Positions 1-8,642 of a stretch of 64,000 bases of DNA are shown here, in pieces; position 1 is the stretch's first letter, and every line of letters starts with the position of its first letter. Below the pieces are notes generated by a model. That model saw only the letters and a program-made list of their open reading frames with translations, was not told where the DNA came from and made no database searches. Both the position numbers and the translations under genes were made by a program. Source of the stretch: Thermohalobaculum sp963822985 (GTDB lineage: Bacteria; Pseudomonadota; Alphaproteobacteria; Rhodobacterales; Rhodobacteraceae); the NCBI GenBank assembly GCA_963822985.1, contig CAWGJU010000018.1:81956-145955 (forward strand), given 5' to 3'.

Positions 1-142
1 TCCGCTTCGGGGCCAAAATACTGTCGGCTAAGTGGGGCGCAGGCAAAAGCCTGTCTGCAGTCTGAATGTATGACTGACACTTTGTCCATCGGGGGCGAGG
101 CGGCTCTTCAAGATTTTGCGCTCGCTCCGTAAGGAGGAGGCT

Positions 143-2812
143 ATGTGGCTGTTCTCGAAGCATACATTGTCTGTGGCAGCGAGCGGTGCGGCGGTTCTTC
201 CGATCGTGACGATCGCATTGATTGCTTCCGCGCAGGATGTCCAAGTCAATCAGGCGGACGTCAATCTCGGTAACAACGATAACAGCACCACACAGAGTGA
301 GACCAAAAACGCCGTTGTTGGCAGCACGGTGGTCGTCGGGTGGAATGATACTCGTGAGTTCGCGTCCACCGGTCTCGGCGGCCTCACCAGCATCACCGGT
401 TACGGCTTCTCGCAGAACAACGGCGTCTCCTTCACCGACGCCGGGCTGCTTGCAGCGCCAGCCGCCGGTTATTTCAGCCTTGGCGATCCTGCCTTCGCGA
501 CCGACGCCGCAGGCAACATCTTTTTCGCGACGCTCGCGCAGAATCCGATGACGGGCGACCAGCGCATCGCCGTCTACCCGTCTACCTCGACGAGCCCGAA
601 CGTAACATTCGGCGCCGCGACCCTGGTCGCGAACATCAACGCCAATGGGTCAGCCGACAAGCAGTTCATAGCGGCCGACAACACCGGCGGCCCATTCAGC
701 GGTCGCATCTATATCGCTTGGTCGGAGTTTGTCGGCGGTTCGGCCGCGATCGCGTTCGCCCGCTCTACGTCGACGAGCCCGCTCGCCTTTGCGGCGACGC
801 AGCAACTCGTTCCGGCCAACACCCTGAACCAGGGCGCAGAGCCTGCCGTGGGACCTGGCGGCGAAGTGTACGTCGTATACGGCGCATTCGGCGGCACGAC
901 GCAGGACATCCGCATCCTCAAGTCGACGGATGGCGGGGCTACCTTCGACAATCCCGATCCGGGCGACCCGGCCGATACGAAGCTGATCGCGACGTCGACG
1001 CGCTCGCCGAACACATTTGGCAGCGGGAGCGCGGCAGTCCGCAACCGCGGCTTTCCCCGCATTGCGGCGGACCGGACGCCGTTTGGAAGTCCAACCCGCG
1101 GCAACGTCTACGTGGTGTGGCACGCCGATCCAGACGACGCGGGAACGGACAACGCGAGCGTCTACTTTTCCCGGTCGACGGACGGCGGCGCGACGTGGAG
1201 CCGTCCGCGCACCGTCAACGCCGGTCCGGCAGTTTCCAGCGGCGGCGACAGCTCGACACGCGACAACTGGCAGCCTGCCATCGCCGTCTCTCCCGTCACG
1301 GGACAGGTTACCGTCAGCTTCTACGACCGGCGCGACGATCCTGCGAACACCAATATTCGAGTGTACCGCGCATTCTCTACGGATGGCGGCTTGACGTTCA
1401 CCAACGATCAGGTGTCGACGGCGGCCTTCACCCCCAATACCAGCTACGATCCGCTGACGGCATTCGCCTACATGGGCGATTACAACGATGCGGTGGGTGC
1501 CGCCTCAGGCGTTCACCTTTCATGGGGTGATCTTCGCAACACCTGCTCTCCGCCCACGGGCGCGCCGTCGCCATGCTCGCCGGTCGGACGATCCGATCAG
1601 GACGTATTCTACCGTCACTATCAGGATCTCACCGGTCCCGACCCTGCGATCACGCCTTGGGGCCATGTGACCGGCGAGGGGCCCGCCTGGCAGACGCCAG
1701 ACATATTCGTCGAGGTGGGCGGCGTCCCGACCAATGCCGCAAAGGGCGCGCTCAACCCCTTGAAGGCCAGGGTCCGCAATGTCGGGACCGATGCCGCGAC
1801 CGAGGTAACGGTGCGCTTCCTCTACGCGCCGTGGTTCGCCGGAATCACGCCGGCGGCATTCAAAGAGATCGGGGTTGTTTCGGAGACCTTCGCCGCGCGC
1901 GGCGACCTCCTCGGCAACGACCTCAAGGTCGTGCCCATCGTCTGGGACCTCACCGACCTCAACGATGACAACGGCGGCCTCTGGCCGATGCCGATCAGCG
2001 CCTTCGACCACTTCTGCGTCAAGGTACAGGTTGAGCTCGCGGGAGACGTAAACATCGGCAACAACACGGCGCAGAACAACTTCACGGATGTGCCGACCCT
2101 GAGCGGAACCTCTGTCACGCGGTTTCTCATCGGCAACCCGTTCCAGCGCAGCGTCGAGGCACGGCTGTTTCTTCGAAAGGTGCCGGAAGGCTTCCGGATC
2201 GACCTGAAGGATTTTGACGGCACGTTCGGCAAGCCGTTCACCCTGAAGCCGGAGGAGATCCGCGTGGCGACGCTGGCGTTCACCACCGACAGGGATTACC
2301 GACGGGAGCCGTCGGCACGCGATCTTGTCGCCGACATCGACTTCGAGGTCGCCGACGAGATCGTGGGGGGCGTCTCGGTGCGTCTCGTGCGCGGCAGCGA
2401 TGAGGAACGGGAGGGGCGAGGCGTGCTGCCCGAGGTCAAACGCAGCTTCGACGCGCCGACGGAGAAAGTGTTCGAGGCTCTGCTCGAGGTGCTGCGCGAA
2501 CGCGAGTACCCGGTCAGCCTTGCGAACCGCGAGAAGCTGCTTGTGAACACGGGATCCATCCGGACCTCTGTCGACGAGTTGCGGCAGCGGGTAGTGGGCG
2601 AACGCGCCGAGGGGGTTGCCGAGAAGCGGGAAGCGCGGTTCCTCATGTCATTCAAGATCTTGCCGATCACTGAGGACGCGACGGAGATCGCAGCGAGCGC
2701 GATGTTCATCGCCTCCACAGAGGAATACTCCCCCCTTGGCGGCTCGCCGATTGCCTCCAACGGCAGTCTGGAGCGGGAGATACTTGAGCAAGTCGCCGAA
2801 CGCCTGCGTTGA
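143..2812 (+). CDS. Exported Asp-box (BNR/sialidase-like) beta-propeller protein with CARDB-like and BamC-like C-terminal parts
   Basis: The start is ATG 143, because AAGGAGGAGG (131-140) sits just upstream; an in-frame earlier ATG has no such site. The product has 889 aa. Residues 1-31 form a signal peptide ending near IALIASAQ. Residues about 80-470 carry Asp-box motifs (STDGGATF, STDGGATW, STDGGLTF plus a degenerate QNNGVSF), the hallmark of sialidase-like beta-propellers. No clear sialidase catalytic arginine triad was identified, so glycosidase activity is not claimed. Residues about 515-650 (KARVRNVGTDAATEVTVRF) look like a CARDB/adhesion-type Ig-like domain. Residues about 760-889 (SFDAPTEKVFEALLEVLRE onward) resemble the BamC/NlpB-type lipoprotein fold. 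The likely role is an exported or envelope-bound recognition protein. It stands alone upstream of an IS91-type element. Confidence 0.7.
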   Translation: MWLFSKHTLSVAASGAAVLPIVTIALIASAQDVQVNQADVNLGNNDNSTTQSETKNAVVGSTVVVGWNDTREFASTGLGGLTSITGYGFSQNNGVSFTDAGLLAAPAAGYFSLGDPAFATDAAGNIFFATLAQNPMTGDQRIAVYPSTSTSPNVTFGAATLVANINANGSADKQFIAADNTGGPFSGRIYIAWSEFVGGSAAIAFARSTSTSPLAFAATQQLVPANTLNQGAEPAVGPGGEVYVVYGAFGGTTQDIRILKSTDGGATFDNPDPGDPADTKLIATSTRSPNTFGSGSAAVRNRGFPRIAADRTPFGSPTRGNVYVVWHADPDDAGTDNASVYFSRSTDGGATWSRPRTVNAGPAVSSGGDSSTRDNWQPAIAVSPVTGQVTVSFYDRRDDPANTNIRVYRAFSTDGGLTFTNDQVSTAAFTPNTSYDPLTAFAYMGDYNDAVGAASGVHLSWGDLRNTCSPPTGAPSPCSPVGRSDQDVFYRHYQDLTGPDPAITPWGHVTGEGPAWQTPDIFVEVGGVPTNAAKGALNPLKARVRNVGTDAATEVTVRFLYAPWFAGITPAAFKEIGVVSETFAARGDLLGNDLKVVPIVWDLTDLNDDNGGLWPMPISAFDHFCVKVQVELAGDVNIGNNTAQNNFTDVPTLSGTSVTRFLIGNPFQRSVEARLFLRKVPEGFRIDLKDFDGTFGKPFTLKPEEIRVATLAFTTDRDYRREPSARDLVADIDFEVADEIVGGVSVRLVRGSDEEREGRGVLPEVKRSFDAPTEKVFEALLEVLREREYPVSLANREKLLVNTGSIRTSVDELRQRVVGERAEGVAEKREARFLMSFKILPITEDATEIAASAMFIASTEEYSPLGGSPIASNGSLEREILEQVAERLR

Positions 2813-3096
2813 GCGGTGCGGTAGAGGCGCTAGGGCGGGGCTTTGCGATCGCCTTTAACTGCACGGTTTGGCGCGGAAGAACAAACGGCAAGTTTGTCCG
2901 CACCTACGCCGTCCGGCGGCGTGTCTGCACGACCGCTTCTGCGCCATAGAACGAACCCGCTACCGCGGGAGGGCGCGCACTTGGAGGTTTGCGCGATGAT
3001 CCCGGCGTCGGGGGCGGCGTGATCGGCATGACGGCGGGGGCGTGAGGTCCCGAGCATCGGAGGTCTTGCAACCTCCGGCTCGAAAGGACCACGCCG
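2813..3096. other. Intergenic region, left part of IS91-type element
   Basis: No open frame with coding character is seen. The right half holds a strong hairpin (see 3051-3082) and leads into the recombinase gene. The exact left end of the element cannot be placed from sequence alone, since IS91-type elements lack terminal inverted repeats. Confidence 0.4.
3051..3082 (+). promoter_or_regulatory. Long hairpin upstream of the IS91-associated recombinase
   Basis: CGAGC (3051-3055), a two-base AT bulge, CGGAGGT (3058-3064), loop CTTGCA, ACCTCCG (3071-3077) and GCTCG (3078-3082) form a 12-bp stem. It lies 14 bp before the ATG at 3097. It could be a structured end of the element or control translation by hiding the AGGT-type purine stretch. 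It has no U-tract, so it is unlikely to be an ordinary terminator. Confidence 0.45.
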
Positions 3097-4006
3097 ATGA
3101 CCACCGAGACGCCGTCCGGCTCCGTTAGCCCGCTGCGCGCCCGCATGATCGAGGACATGCGCGTGCGCGCCTTCCAGAAAGAGACGCAGCGGCAGTATCT
3201 GCGCCACGTCGCCACCTTCTCCGCGTTCCTCGGGCGCCCGCCGGACACGGCGACGGTCGAGGATGTGCGCCGCTTCCAGATACACCAGGTGGAGAGCGGC
3301 TGCGCCAAGCCGAGCATGAACGCATCGGTCACCGCGCTCCGCTTCTTCTTCACGGTGACGGTCGATCGACCCGACCTCCCCCGGCGCCTGGCACGGGCAC
3401 GCTACCCGCGCAAGCTGCCCGAGAATTCTCAGCCCTGAGGAGGTGGCGCGCCTGCTCGAGGCCGCGCCGAGCCTGAAGCTGAAAGCCGCGATGAGCACGG
3501 CCTACGCCGCCGGCCTGCGGGTGGCGGAGGTCGTCTCGCTCAGGATCGCCGACATCGACAGCGCGCGCATGACGCTGCGGATCGAGCGGGGCAAGGGCGG
3601 CCGCGACCGCTACGCCATGCTCTCGCCGCAGCTGCTCGTCCTGCTGCGGATCTGGTGGCGCGAGGGCCGGCGACGTGGCCAGATGCTGCCGAACGGCTGG
3701 CTCTTCCCGGGCCGTTCGCCCATCCAGCCGCTGTCGACCCGGCAGTTCAGTCGCGGGGTGGCGATGGCGGCGGAGACCGCCGGCATCACGAAGCGGGTGA
3801 CGCCGCACACACTGCGCCACTCCTTCGCGACGCATCTCCTCGAACAGCGGACCGACATCCGAGTGATCCAGGTCCTCCTCGGTCATGCGAAGCTCGAGAG
3901 CACGGCACTCTATGCGCAAGTGGCGACGAAGACGCTGCGCTCGGTCGCGAGCCCGCTCGACAGCCTGATCCTGCCTGGATCGGAGCGACCGAGACCGGAG
4001 GCCTGA
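3097..4006 (+). pseudogene. Tyrosine recombinase/integrase, frameshifted
   Basis: The first part (3097-3438) encodes an N-terminal SAM-like core-binding domain and stops at 3436-3438. The second part, open from before 3443 to 4006, encodes the catalytic domain with the complete set of family residues: Arg in AAGLRVAEVVSL, Lys in RGKGGRDR, HTLRHSFATHLLE, and LLGHAKLESTALYAQV with the nucleophilic Tyr. One extra base near 3424 joins them: removing it gives the continuous reading KLPE-ILSPEEVARLLEAA, as in intact relatives. The gene is part of the IS91-type element and precedes its transposase. I treat it as a pseudogene. A sequencing indel or reinitiation at GTG 3443 are alternatives. Confidence 0.75.
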
Positions 4007-4019
4007 CGCGCCGGCCCGT

Positions 4020-5255
4020 GTGCGGCCCGTGGGTCGCCCGACGCTCGAGGTCGCCGACGTCTTCCGCCGCTTCGGCGCCGCCTGGCGTCGGGCGGAGAAA
4101 GGCCGTCTGAGCCTCGGCCAGCTGAAGGTCATGGCGGCGATCGAGACCTGCCGCACGGCAGCGCTCGGCGGCCATGTCGAACGTTGCGAGGACTGCGGCT
4201 GCGAGCGCATCGCCTACAACAGCTGCCGCAACCGCCACTGCCCGAAGTGCCAGGGCGCGGCGGCGCGGGACTGGCTCGCTGCGCGCGAGGCCGACCTCCT
4301 GCCGGTCGAGTATTTCCACCTCGTGTTCACCCTGCCGGCCGAGATCGCCGCCATCGCCTACCAAAACAAGACGGTGGTCTACGACGCGCTCTTCAAGGCG
4401 GCCTCGGAGACGGTGCTGACGATCGCCGCCGATCCGCGTCATCTCGGCGCGCGGGTCGGCCTCACCGCCGTGCTCCACACATGGGGCTCCGCGTCGTGTC
4501 GCAGACGCGCCTCCGGCACGATGACGCACCACCCGCACGTCCACATGATCGTTCCGGGCGGCGGACTATCGCTCGACGGTGTGCGCTGGATCCGCTGCCG
4601 GACCGGCTTCCTCCTGCCGGTGAAGGCGCTCTCGCGCCTGTTCCGCCGGCTCATGCTCGAGCGGCTGGCAATGGCCCACGCGGCGGGCCGCCTGCACTTC
4701 TTCGGCGAACTCGCCGGCCTCGCCGATGCGACGGCCCTCGCCGAGCGCCTCGCGCCCCTCCGGCGGAAGGACTGGTTCGTCTACGCCAAGCGCCCCTTCG
4801 CCGGACCCGCCGCCGTGCTCGCATATCTGGCGCGCTACACGCACCGGGTCGCGATCTCGAACAGCAGGCTTCTTGCGATCGGCGAGGACGACGTCACCTT
4901 CCGCGTCAAGGACTACCGTCGCTCAGGGCGCGAGCGATACCGCACGATGACCCTTCCGCCCACCGAGTTCATGCGGCGCTTCCTGCTCCACGTGCTGCCG
5001 GGCGGCTTCCACCGCATCCGCCATTACGGGCTCCTCGCCGGCGCGAACCGCAAGGCCAACCTCGCGCACGCCCGCGAGCTCATCGCAACGCCTGCACCAG
5101 TGCTCGATACGCCGACCGACGGCGCCGTCGAGCCCGTCCCACGCACCTCGCATCCTCCGCCCTGCTCGTGCTGCGGCGGGCGCATGATCGTTGTCGAGGC
5201 TTTCGAGCGCGGCCAGTCTCCGCGCGGCCCGCCAAACCGGAGAGCCGCCGCATGA
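4020..5255 (+). CDS. IS91-family HUH transposase (with 9-residue insertion beside the HUH motif)
   Basis: The product has 411 aa and starts at GTG 4020, 13 bp after the recombinase. The N-terminal zinc-binding segment (residues about 56-80) includes CRNRHCPKCQ. The HUH motif is H173-V-H175 within THHPHVHMIVPGGG, and the paired catalytic tyrosines are Y269 and Y273 in YLARYTHRVAISN. It would nick and transfer single-stranded DNA for rolling-circle transposition. Relatives read WGSA directly followed by MTHHPH. Here nine residues (SCRRRASGT, bases 4494-4520) are inserted between them, next to the metal-binding strand, and this may impair activity. The C-terminus keeps a Cys-rich tail (PPCSCCGGRM). 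Confidence 0.85.
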   Translation: MRPVGRPTLEVADVFRRFGAAWRRAEKGRLSLGQLKVMAAIETCRTAALGGHVERCEDCGCERIAYNSCRNRHCPKCQGAAARDWLAAREADLLPVEYFHLVFTLPAEIAAIAYQNKTVVYDALFKAASETVLTIAADPRHLGARVGLTAVLHTWGSASCRRRASGTMTHHPHVHMIVPGGGLSLDGVRWIRCRTGFLLPVKALSRLFRRLMLERLAMAHAAGRLHFFGELAGLADATALAERLAPLRRKDWFVYAKRPFAGPAAVLAYLARYTHRVAISNSRLLAIGEDDVTFRVKDYRRSGRERYRTMTLPPTEFMRRFLLHVLPGGFHRIRHYGLLAGANRKANLAHARELIATPAPVLDTPTDGAVEPVPRTSHPPPCSCCGGRMIVVEAFERGQSPRGPPNRRAAA

Positions 5256-5600
5256 TCCGCCCCTCGACATACCACCTCTATCCTCCGCGCCGGCGACCGG
5301 ACGCGGCTGCGTCCTTACCGTCGCAAATCCCTCCGAGCGCGGCGCAGGCGCCCGATCCGCGCCGTTTCGCCAGCCGCCGTCACTCCCGAACGTCTCCCGC
5401 GGCCCGTCTCACCGTCAACGGACCGCAGCGGCGAGCGCGTCATCGCAGCGCCACCGCGCCACCTAAAACAACGAAATCTCCATAGACGCAGAACACCGCG
5501 CCAAGCACCCGCGGGTTCGTTCCCTGGCGGCTTTCGGACGCCGGCCACGGCGCGCCCGGCCGACATCGACCGACCGGCGTCCGAAATCCTTCACAGGAGC
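5256..5600. other. Non-coding 3' flank of the IS91-type element
   Basis: No convincing gene is visible. It contains the CCCGCGGG palindrome followed by GTTCGTTC (5508-5522) that I use as the tentative right end of the element. The sequence after it leads into a decayed recombinase-associated gene. Confidence 0.4.
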
Positions 5601-5601
5601 T

Positions 5602-5933
5602 GACGTCCGGAAGCGCTGCGGGCGAAAGCTGGTGATCACGCCGGACGGTGAAACGCACCGCCCGCGGCCGCGCGCCGACAACGCGCTCGTCAAGGCGCTT
5701 GCTCGCGCGCACCGGTGGCAGCGCATCCTGGAGGGCGGCGAGTGCGCCAGCATCCCGCGGCCGAGAAGATCGACCGGTCATATCTCTGCCGCGTGCTCCG
5801 GCTGACGCTGCTCGCGCCGGAGATCGTCGAGGCGATGATGGATGGGCGGCAACCGGAGGGGATGACGCTGCCGGCGCTGATGAAGGGGTTTCCGGTGGAG
5901 TGGGAGGAGCAGCAGGACTGGCAGCACAGATGA
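5602..5933 (+). pseudogene. Recombinase-associated small DNA-binding protein, frameshifted remnant (copy 1)
   Basis: The first frame (from 5602) reads DVRKRCGRKLVITPDGE and then NALVKALARAHRWQRILEGG. A second frame from about 5757 continues AEKIDRSYLCRVLRLTLLAP, then GFPVEWEEQQDW, and stops at 5933. Together they match a family of about 130 aa encoded next to serine recombinases in alphaproteobacteria, with a central helix-turn-helix (KIDRSYLCRVLRLTLLAPEI). A short deletion between GGECASI and AEKID removes a few residues and shifts the frame. No start codon is evident. A second, shorter copy of its 5' end lies at 11569-11690. Confidence 0.6.
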
Positions 5934-6141
5934 CCGCCAAACGTCGGCTTCACCCTCGGCCCTTGCAGGATGCGAGCAGAAGCGCGTGGACGCTGGCGCC
6001 CTGTTTGTCCGTGTCCCCGTCGCCGAGTTGCGGAAACACAGGGCAGGTTGATGTACAAAGCCTCTAGCGGAGCCTCGGGAGTAGAAGCGTTCTACTGATA
6101 TGTGCATCTATGTTCGTCGGAGAGCGCGAGGAGCAGGGTTT

Positions 6142-7209
6142 ATGGAGCTGCGATCAGGAGGGCCGGGAAAGTTGCGGATTTCTGCGGCGTCAGCACTGCT
6201 CGCCGCAAGCGCAACTCTTCTCACGGGAGGAGTGGGGACAGCCGACTGGTTTCCCGTCAGAGTCGAGACGCGTGAGCCGCCGTTCTCGGCGGAAGGAACG
6301 CTCACCCGCGTCGATTATTTCCCTGGTGACGGGGCTCGCCGGAAATGGCGGCTCTGTGCCACGCTGCCGGGGCTTCAGTTTCCGTATTTTGCGGCTGTGG
6401 CGCACGGCCTGTCGGCCGAGACCGCGCGACAGGGCGTCGAGATAAGGATCGACGACGCGGGCGGCTTCCATGCGGAGAGCCAGCGCGTCACCCTCGAGGA
6501 TTGCCTCGCCAACGGTTACAGCGCGATCCTCGTTGCCCCGGCCCAGGATGGTGCGCTAGCCGGCCTCCGGCAGCGTGCGCTTTCATCGGGGGTGGTCGTC
6601 ATCGACATGGTGACAGGGTCAGGCGCCTCGGCCGCCACCGCGCATGTCGCCGCCGAGCCCGAGCAGGTCGGACGCGCAGTCGGCAACGACCTCGTCGAGC
6701 GGCATCCCCTCGGCGATCAGACCCTTGAAGTGGCCTGGTTCCCCGGTCCGCAGGACGCTGCCTTCGCCGTCGGCTACGATGAGGGGTTCCGTGATGCGAT
6801 CCGAGACAGCGCCATCAACGTCGAGCGGGGGGGCTTCTCGCCGCTCGACCCTGTGCAGCTGCGCGAGGCATTGACCGAGGCGCTCGACGACGCCGCGGCG
6901 CTCGGTGCCGTGGCGGGGGTCGGACCTGTCATCCTGGAGGCGGCAAGTGCCCTCGGCCCGCTGGCGCGTGGGATCACCATAATTTCGACCGGAGTCAGTC
7001 CGGAAATCGTCGCTGCGATCAAGGCGGGCGACATCGCCTCCGCTGTCAACGACAAGCCGGTGGTGCAGGGCCGCATCGCGGTGGACATCGCCATTCGGGC
7101 GCTCGAGGGTCGCCCCTTTGTGGCCGACCTGCGCCCGACCCTCGAGATCGTGGACAGGACGAACGTCAATAGCTTCGACAGCTCGACGGCGCTGGTGCCG
7201 GGCGACTGA
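6142..7209 (+). CDS. Periplasmic substrate-binding protein, TorT-like
   Basis: The start is ATG 6142, with GAGGAGC (6128-6134) upstream; the earlier ATG 6100 lacks a site. The product has 355 aa, with a signal peptide over residues about 1-34. The mature part is a Peripla_BP_4-type sugar-binding fold: KWRLCATLPGLQFPYFAAV, then ARQGVEIRIDDAGGF and YSAILVAPAQDGAL. The WRLC-x-PxL-x-PYF opening and the AGG segment resemble TorT, the periplasmic sensor that feeds TMAO status to the TorS kinase. No torS, torR or ABC transporter genes are adjacent, so its partner is unknown. A plain sugar-binding protein of an unlinked ABC importer is the alternative. Confidence 0.6.
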   Translation: MELRSGGPGKLRISAASALLAASATLLTGGVGTADWFPVRVETREPPFSAEGTLTRVDYFPGDGARRKWRLCATLPGLQFPYFAAVAHGLSAETARQGVEIRIDDAGGFHAESQRVTLEDCLANGYSAILVAPAQDGALAGLRQRALSSGVVVIDMVTGSGASAATAHVAAEPEQVGRAVGNDLVERHPLGDQTLEVAWFPGPQDAAFAVGYDEGFRDAIRDSAINVERGGFSPLDPVQLREALTEALDDAAALGAVAGVGPVILEAASALGPLARGITIISTGVSPEIVAAIKAGDIASAVNDKPVVQGRIAVDIAIRALEGRPFVADLRPTLEIVDRTNVNSFDSSTALVPGD

Positions 7210-7272
7210 GCCGCGCCTTTGGTCCGCGCCAGCCTTGCCGCGCAGCGCGACGGCGAGCTGGCGCACGGCCGT

Positions 7273-7821
7273 CTACTCCGCCGGCGTCTTCGTCGACCGG
7301 CGCTCGCGGGCGCGGCGGCTGTGCGGCGAGCCGGGCGCCGGATAATCACCGGTGTTGTAGGTCTCCCACCACTCAGTCTCGTCGAAGTCGGGAAAGGGCA
7401 GGCGTTCCTCGTTCCGGAGCCGCTCCGCCCACGCCTCGGCCGCGGCCTTCCGCTCTCCATCGAGCCCGGCATCGCGGGCGAGATAGTTGACAGTGCTCGG
7501 AAAGGCAAAGCCCGTGCCGGCCTCGTGGACGATGTCGGCGAGCCGGGGGGCGTCGGCCTCACGCGTCGTGGCGCGCTCCGCTCGCTCGGCGCCGGCGCGC
7601 TCGGCGGCGGTCTGGCCGCGCATCACCGCCTGCGCGCCGACATTGCCGACACGGACGTTCAGGAGGTCGCCCCCGAAGCGCTGCTCAAGGAAGAGATCCT
7701 CGACCGCCCAGCCGGTCCAGTTGGTGAACTCGTAATTCGACCAGGGGCCGGCGGCGGGGATGGCCGCGGCCGCGGCGGTCGTGCCGAGAAACTCCCTGCG
7801 GGTCGTCTGCATCTCGCTCAT
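7273..7821 (-). CDS. Tat-exported protein of unknown function
   Basis: The product has 182 aa and starts at ATG 7821, preceded by GGAAGG on the minus strand. The N-terminus TTRREFLGTTAAAAAIPAAG is a twin-arginine signal, so the protein is probably exported folded. The remainder is hydrophilic, rich in Ala, Arg and Glu, with an aromatic segment (FTNWTGWAVEDLF) and FPDFDETEWWETYNTGDYP near the C-terminus. I do not recognise the family; it may be a small subunit of a Tat-exported enzyme. It lies directly downstream of the outer-membrane-like gene 7893-8642, on the same strand and 71 bp away, so the two are likely cotranscribed. Confidence 0.65.
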   Translation of the reverse strand: MSEMQTTRREFLGTTAAAAAIPAAGPWSNYEFTNWTGWAVEDLFLEQRFGGDLLNVRVGNVGAQAVMRGQTAAERAGAERAERATTREADAPRLADIVHEAGTGFAFPSTVNYLARDAGLDGERKAAAEAWAERLRNEERLPFPDFDETEWWETYNTGDYPAPGSPHSRRARERRSTKTPAE

Positions 7822-7892
7822 TCCTTCCGTTCTTCGTGTGCCCGACTGCGCAGCGGTCAGCGCAACTGCACGTTGACGCCAAAGAAGACGCC

Positions 7893-8642
7893 TCATTCCG
7901 GCTGGCCGGGTCCCTCGGTCAGAACGGAATATTGCGGTTCGACGAAGACGTTCAGGATCGTCTTCTCCAACGGGATGACGCGCCCGACGCCGAGGCCGAC
8001 CGGCGTCGCGTAGTTCCCCTCCTCGAAGTCGAACTGCCAGACGCCGGTCGACCGCAACACCCAGCCGTCGCCGAGTTGCAGGATCCCGAAAGGCTGCAAG
8101 AACAGGCGGTTCACGTCCTGCGCGTTGCCGTGCGTCTGGTAGACGTCCGCTTCCCAGACGGCGAGATAGCCCCACTGGACGCGGCGGCTGGTGGCGTTGA
8201 ACAGCACGTTCGCGAGACCGAGGTTGAGCGAGCCGGTGCCGAGCCGGCTGTCGCTCGCAGTCGGGACCGTAACGCTGGGGCCGACCGCGAAGGTGATGCC
8301 CGGATTTCCAACGTCCAGAAGACGTCCGGCGAAGACGTTGAAATCGCCCGTTCCGCTGCGCGTGTCGAAGCCGGGGCCGACCGGCAGGCTGACGATGGGC
8401 AGCGTGGCGCGCGACACCCAGGTCCGGAAGAATTCGAACAGCTGGACCGTGCGCAGGTTCAGGACGTTGGCCGGCTCATCGACGGTCGTAAGGTTGCCGA
8501 TGTACTGGTTCTGCAGGTTGTAAGAGCTGAGGCTTGCAAGCGGGTTGTTGGCCTGCACGGCGCCCGCCGGGACCTCTCCGAGTTCGACGTCCGGCAGTTC
8601 CTGTGCCCATACGATACCAGTGGCGGCCAGAAGCGCGCACAC
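7893..8642 (-). CDS. Outer-membrane beta-barrel-like protein, probably truncated by an in-frame stop
   Basis: The product has 249 aa. The only standard start is GTG 8642, but the hydrophobic signal region (CALLAATGIVWAQ) seems to begin upstream of it, so the start is uncertain. The mature chain has alternating beta-strands (LRTVQLFEFFRTWVSRATLPIV, SLNLGLANVLFN, WVLRSTGVWQFDF), like the outer-membrane proteins often labelled transporter or neuromedin-U-like. The TGA at 7893-7895 is followed in frame by GVFFGVNVQLR and a second stop (7857-7859). This looks like the missing last beta-strand, as if a Trp codon had become TGA. Without that strand BAM-dependent insertion would fail. It is probably cotranscribed with the Tat-exported protein downstream. 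Confidence 0.6.
   Translation of the reverse strand: MCALLAATGIVWAQELPDVELGEVPAGAVQANNPLASLSSYNLQNQYIGNLTTVDEPANVLNLRTVQLFEFFRTWVSRATLPIVSLPVGPGFDTRSGTGDFNVFAGRLLDVGNPGITFAVGPSVTVPTASDSRLGTGSLNLGLANVLFNATSRRVQWGYLAVWEADVYQTHGNAQDVNRLFLQPFGILQLGDGWVLRSTGVWQFDFEEGNYATPVGLGVGRVIPLEKTILNVFVEPQYSVLTEGPGQPE

Larger units (their letters stand above)
3000..5522 (+). mobile_element. IS91-family element with tyrosine recombinase plus HUH transposase (ends approximate)
   Basis: A frameshifted tyrosine recombinase (3097-4006) is followed 13 bp later by an IS91-type HUH transposase (4020-5255). This two-gene arrangement is known in a subgroup of IS91-family elements. The right end is guessed at the palindrome CCCGCGGG (5508-5515), which runs into GTTCGTTC (5515-5522); IS91 elements use a GTTC/CTTG-type tetranucleotide at their ends. 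Left end placement is only approximate. No target-site duplication is expected, because the mechanism is rolling-circle. The broken recombinase and the disturbed HUH region suggest the copy is inactive. Confidence 0.55.

Noticed and set aside
3424..3443. Programmed frameshift in the IS91-associated recombinase
   Set aside because: No slippery heptamer or downstream structure is seen at the shift, and relatives are read in one frame. Simple mutation or sequencing error is more likely.
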